A stretch of DNA of 64,000 bases from Fragum whitleyi (taxonomy: Eukaryota > Mollusca > Bivalvia > Cardiida > Cardiidae), in the NCBI GenBank assembly GCA_948146395.1, contig OX411543.1, positions 50,444,517-50,508,516 on the forward strand, read 5' to 3'. A program made the translations under genes and the position numbers. The notes beneath the pieces are model-generated. The model saw only the letters and a program-made list of their open reading frames with translations. It did no database searches and was not told where the DNA came from. Each line of letters starts with the position of its first letter. Positions within the stretch are counted from its first letter, which is position 1. Positions 53,101 to 59,100 of the stretch are shown here, piece by piece.

Positions 53101-56100
53101 AAACAAAGATCTAAGCCATAAGCTACCCATCATTCTTATTGATTAACCAATTGTCCTGTAGTGGAAAACAAATGAGGCTTGTCACAATGACTTTTCCAAA
53201 TGTCAGATGAAAGTTCGCAAAACCCAGGATAAAAAGTCCAGTGTATTTCAATAGAGCTTACCAAGCTTGGCTTTAATAATGCAAAGGATTTTATTATCTT
53301 TATAAATCATGATTATATTTTCAATAGCATAGTGGTAAAGTTTTGTTATAAGAGTGACCATTCATGAGCTGTTTGATCTGTTTGATAATATTTTAACTTT
53401 TGTTCATATGTCTTATTATTAGGGCCAACAGATGGAAAAAGAGAGGCATCGCTATGACTTCTTCTAAGTTTCCAGTTGGGGCCGGTATAACATTTATCAA
53501 CCAGGTACATTAATTTTATTTTTTTATGCTCCCTGATTATTTTTCTGGGAGCATGTAGTCACCAGCTTGTGCTCAAGTCCATCCCTCCTTCAAACTAGCC
53601 GTCCTCCATCCAAGTAGCAAATCAGATCCTCTTGACCTTAAACTGTCGAAAATTTTCATTTAAAAAAACGTATCATGAGAAAAGGGACCTTAATCTTATT
53701 ATCTTTTTGTAAGTTCTCTTTATATGTTATGTGTGTGTGGGGGGGGGACTGGAATCAGGTTGTCTGTCTGGCTGTCTATCCATCCCTCTGTCCATCAGTC
53801 TGTTCATCAGTTTGTCCATTCATAAGTTTCTATTGTTTTCCATTCTTCCATCAGTTTCCATCTGTACATCTAATTTTCTGTAGACCTTATCCATTTCTAA
53901 ATTTTAATTAAGTATAAAATGACCTATTTTCATGAGACTTTATACAATTGTTGCCCAAGGAAGTCTTCTATATTGTTTTGGGTCATGGAAGTGAAAGGTT
54001 AAGGTTACAATGAACTTTTTTTGTAAAAACCAATAAATTGTGACAAAGCACTGTAGGGGGTATAAAACCACTTTGTGACAGATCAAGTTATCAGTTTATA
54101 GGGGTATATTGTTTTTGTCTTGTCTGTTTTACAGTTTGTTGATTTGTCTGTCACTCTGTTCATACATTTGTCCAACTAAAAAATCTAACCTTGGTCATAA
54201 TTGTTGAATTTTTTTAGGACAAGAGTCTTTCAAACCTCTTTCAAAATCAGCAATCAAGGTCCAGGTAATTTTTAAGGTCAGAATTAATGATGAACATTTC
54301 TTAATAAGGGTGGTGGCGGCGGCATCTTAGTTGTAAAAGCACATTTGTTTTTTCACCTCAAAGATTAAAATTTCCTGTTTGATTACAATTAACTTTTACA
54401 GGGGACAGCTCTTGTAAATGTGTATAAAGACGGCACTGTTCTACTTGCCCATGGGGGATCAGAGATGGGACAGGGAATACATACAAAAATGATACAGGTA
54501 AGTCTAAATCAATTGTTACTATTACTAAAATAGTAAGATAAACAAAGATATAATTGAATGAACCAATAGTTTACTGCTAAAAATGTAATTAGCCCTGAAG
54601 AATATGTACAAACATGGGCTACAAATCAAATACTTTCACATACAGTAATGATTCTCCTATTTGATAAACTTTGACCTATAAGCTTGTTTCTTTTTAAAGA
54701 TACTTAGTTGAAAATCGACACATATTAACACTTGTTCACTATTTCAACAGTAATCTGTGCTACACAGGGAGATACTTTTAGGCATATTTGTGTAAGAGCT
54801 ATTTCCCCTTGATAAACTCTTGTCATGTTTGGTAAAACTTTGGTAAATAGCCTTTATCTGGTATAAAGGAAAAAAATCAGATGGTTTAGACTAAAATCAT
54901 GCTGAACTGTTGATAAGAGCAGGCTGATCTTTATTCTTTACCTTCTTCTAAAGCACAGATGTTTGGAGTTCAGCATGACAAGGGTTAAAGATCATTATAG
55001 CCTGTGCATGACATATCTAACAAATTTGCATGTGCACACAGCAATGCCTCAATCTGGCCAGCCTGTGCAACCAACTGCATAGTCTGCCTAGAGTCTTCAC
55101 TATGGACTCTGTAGATAGAAAAGATTTTAACCCCTCTTGTGCCATTAATGAATATTCTTATGGATGTCGCACATGGTAGGGCTTAACATTTGAAATTACC
55201 TGTCTCCCATTAAGTTCGGTCTACTATTTCTTGGGAATCTGTTAGCCAATTTCTATTTTCTTTATATCAAATAAATCACAATAAAACATACTTTTAAAGT
55301 ATATTTTTTGCTGAATTGAGGAAAAATCAAATTACATTAAAACAAATTTCTTTGTCACCATAACTCTTGAATTATGTCTGTAAAACATTGCAAATATTGT
55401 GTGGGTAGATTTCATTATGACCCCAAAAATACATACAATGTTCATTAAAAGATGTGAACATTCTTATGTGAGAATTGCCATCATGTTAAATTGGTGAACT
55501 TAAATGGCCGTCATTAAGTTAACAAATAATTGATAGAGATTTATTATACATTTCAAAGGTTGTAAAACATCAAATTTAAGCAAAAAATTTGTATTAAAAC
55601 CGGCAGTTTTCTCAATATCTTTTAAAGAATAGATATTTTTTTTGAAATTTCAAAAGGAAAATGATTTATTTTTCTAGTATTTGTAATTGTGATTGAAAAT
55701 AATAATATGTCATATACAATAAAATAAACCTTTTCTACGTACATAATTTAATAGCCAGTTTTCAAAATATTTTGCTTGAATTTCATAATCAAAATGATTA
55801 TCATAAATTAATCAACATTTTCAAAATATTATTTTTTGTACAATCAAAAGAATAAATTTTGCAGAAGTATGTTTAAAATATTTAAGTTATTAAGAAAGGG
55901 TTGTGTGGACATTCTTTTTGCAAACATATTATTTTTTAACTTCATATCATTTTTATGCCCCCGGATCGAGAGATCGGGGGCATATTGTTTTACTCATGTC
56001 CGTCTGTCCGAAAACTTAACCAAACTTAACCTTTGCCTTATCGAGAGATCGCTGTTATGGGGGCATTCGTGTTTCACAAACACATCTTGTTTAACCTCAA

Positions 56101-59100
56101 GTACATGTATGTGATAACATTGCACGCTGTGCTTTTTTCTGCAATCCAAGACAAAAATGAAAATTAGCTGATAATAAAATAATCATAATAATAATGATGA
56201 TAAAGATGCTTCCAACAGAAAAAAAATTCATTCTGTCTCATTCAGAACATTACTAATATTAATATTAATTAGTAATTAAAAACAATACGAATGGCAAACT
56301 CTGCATGTGATAAGCAAAATAACCTCTTAAAAGATTACAGTGTCGTTGAACTTCTAAATGGTGAAACGATGTTACAAAATGTGAGGCATAAACATTTGCA
56401 AGAACATAGCATTGTGTTGCTATCTAGCCTGCTCAATGTGTGTGATCTCTGAGTGTCTGCAGCGCAGATCAAATTTTCAAATCAATATCACTGTTTAGCA
56501 ACTTCTGGGCTAAATGCTCCTTTTTAGCTCACCTGAGCACAACGTGCTCAAGTGAGCTATTGTGATCACCTTTTGTCGGGCGTCTGTGCGTCGTCCATCG
56601 TCCGTCGTGCGTCGTCCGTCAACAATTTCTTTAAACAACATCTCCTCCTAAACTACAAGGCCAATTTTAACCAAACTTGGCAGAAATGTTCCTTAGGTGG
56701 TCCCCTTTAAGAATTGCTAAAAGAATTGAAATCAGTGAAAAACTCTGGTTGCTATGGCAACCATAGTTAAAAATTTAAGAAAATCTTTAAAATTCTTCTT
56801 CTTCTGAACCAGCAGCCCTACAGCCTTGAAATTTGGCATGGATGATAAGCTCATAGACCTTAATAAAAATAGCTCAAATCATATCTGTTGGGCCACCAGG
56901 TGCGGAGCACCAGGGGGGAGGGGGTAGTACCTTGGGTAAATTTTGTAATCTTTAACCTTCTTCTTCTTCTGATCATGAAGGCCTACAGCCTTAAAATTTT
57001 GCATGTATGATCACCTCATAGACCTTTATATAAATAGCTAAAATCTTATTTGTAGGGCCACCAGGTGCGGAGCACCAGGGGGGAGGGGGTAGTACTTTGA
57101 TGAAAATTTTGTTATCTTTAAAATTTTTCTTCTTCTGAACCAGGAGACCTACAGATTTGAATATTGGCATGGATGACCAGCATATGGACCTTTATAAAGA
57201 TACCAAAAAATCATGACTGTAGATTCACCAGGTGCGTAGCACCAGGGGGAGAGGGTAGTACTTTTGTGAAAATTTTGTAATCTTTAAGCTTCTTCTTCTT
57301 CTGAACCACAAGTCCTACAGACATGAAAATTGGCATGGAGGATCAGCTCATAGACCTTAATATAAATAATTAAAATCTTATTTGTAGGACCACCAGGTGC
57401 GGAGCACCAAGGGGGAGGGGGTAGTACTTTGATGAAAATTTTGTTATCTTTAACCTTTTTCTTCTTCTGAACCAGGAGTCCTACAGATTTGCATATTGGC
57501 ATGGATAATCAGCATATCGACCTTTATAAAAATAGCTAAAATCATGACTAGATTCACCAGGTGTGGAGCACCAAGGGGGAGAGGGTAGTACTTTTGTGAA
57601 AATTTTGTAATCCTTAACCTTCTTCTTCTGAACCACAAGCCCTACAGACTTGAAAATTGGCATGGAGGATCAGCTCATAGACCTTAATAAAAATAGCTAA
57701 AATCATGACTGTAAAGCCACCAGGTGCGGAGCACCAGGGGGGAGGGGGTAGTACTTTTGTAAAAATTTTGTAACTTTAATCTTCATATTCTAATGAACCA
57801 GGAGCCCTACAGACTTCAATATTGGCACGGATGATAAGCATATGGATCTTAAATAAAATAGCTAAAATCATGAATGTAGAGCCACCAGATGCGGAGCATT
57901 AGGGGGCAGGGGGTAGTACTTTGGATCATTTTTGAAATCTTTAAACTTCTTCTAATGAGCCAGGAGTCCTACAGACTTGAAAATTAGCTAAAATCATGAT
58001 TGTAGAATCACCAGGTGCAGAGCATCTTGGGAGAGGGGGTGTGCTTTGTTGAGAATTTTGAATCCCTACAGCCTTTATGTTTCACATGGATTGATCAACT
58101 CATTAAAGAAAACTTTAAAAGTCTCAGACTCAGCCTGTATATCTGGCATAGATTATCTGATCACAGACCTTTTATGGAAAAAGCTTAAATAAAAAATGTC
58201 CAGGGGAGGAGCAGAGGGGGGGAATGATTATTTCAAATGTTATCTGATTGAATAAGTGAAAATCTCTTTTTCTGTGGTTGCATGGACATACCTAGGTAAT
58301 GAAGCTTTTTTCTCAGGTGAGCGACCCAGGGCCAACGGCCCTCTTGTTTAAATAAGTTATGTGAACAATTGGAAGCCCTTGACACACCATTCAAATTTCT
58401 TGAGATTATACATATTGCATTATAACTCAAATTGAATAATTTTGAATAACTGAGTTGGCTGCTCATCATTTGTTTGAGATACTGATTAATTTCAAGTTAC
58501 AATGTGCTCTGTTATTATCATTCCCAGGTATATGCTACTTTTTAAAAGAATGTATTCTTACAGGTTGAACTCATCTAGTTTGAGTTGTAATTGAAGGAAT
58601 GGTTTAATAATTTCAGATAGCATCTCGTGTTCTCAATATCCCCTTGGAGAAGATATATATAAGTGAGTTTAGCACTGGGGTGATACCAAATACAACATTT
58701 ACTGGAGGAAGTACTGGGACAGATATTTATGGACCTGCTGTCATGGTTAGTATACTTGTGCAGTGGCAGACCCGGAGGGAGTTCAGGGGGGTTGAACTTA
58801 ATAGCCCTCCTCTGAAGCCCATATTTAGCTCACTTGAGCACCAAGGGGAGCTTTTAGAATCACCCTGACTCTGTCATGTGTCGTGCATGTGCGTCGTCAA
58901 CTTTCTTAAAAGTTCTTCTCCTCCTAAACCACTGGGCTGATTTCAATGAAATTTTGCCAGAATGTTCCCTTGGTGACCCTCTTGAAAAATTGTTTGCTAA
59001 ATTCTGATTGGCCAATAAATATTGGCATTGCAGGATGGGGCTTTTTTTGAGCCCGAAATCTTTGAACAACATCTCCTGAATTGCTGGGCCATTTCAATGA

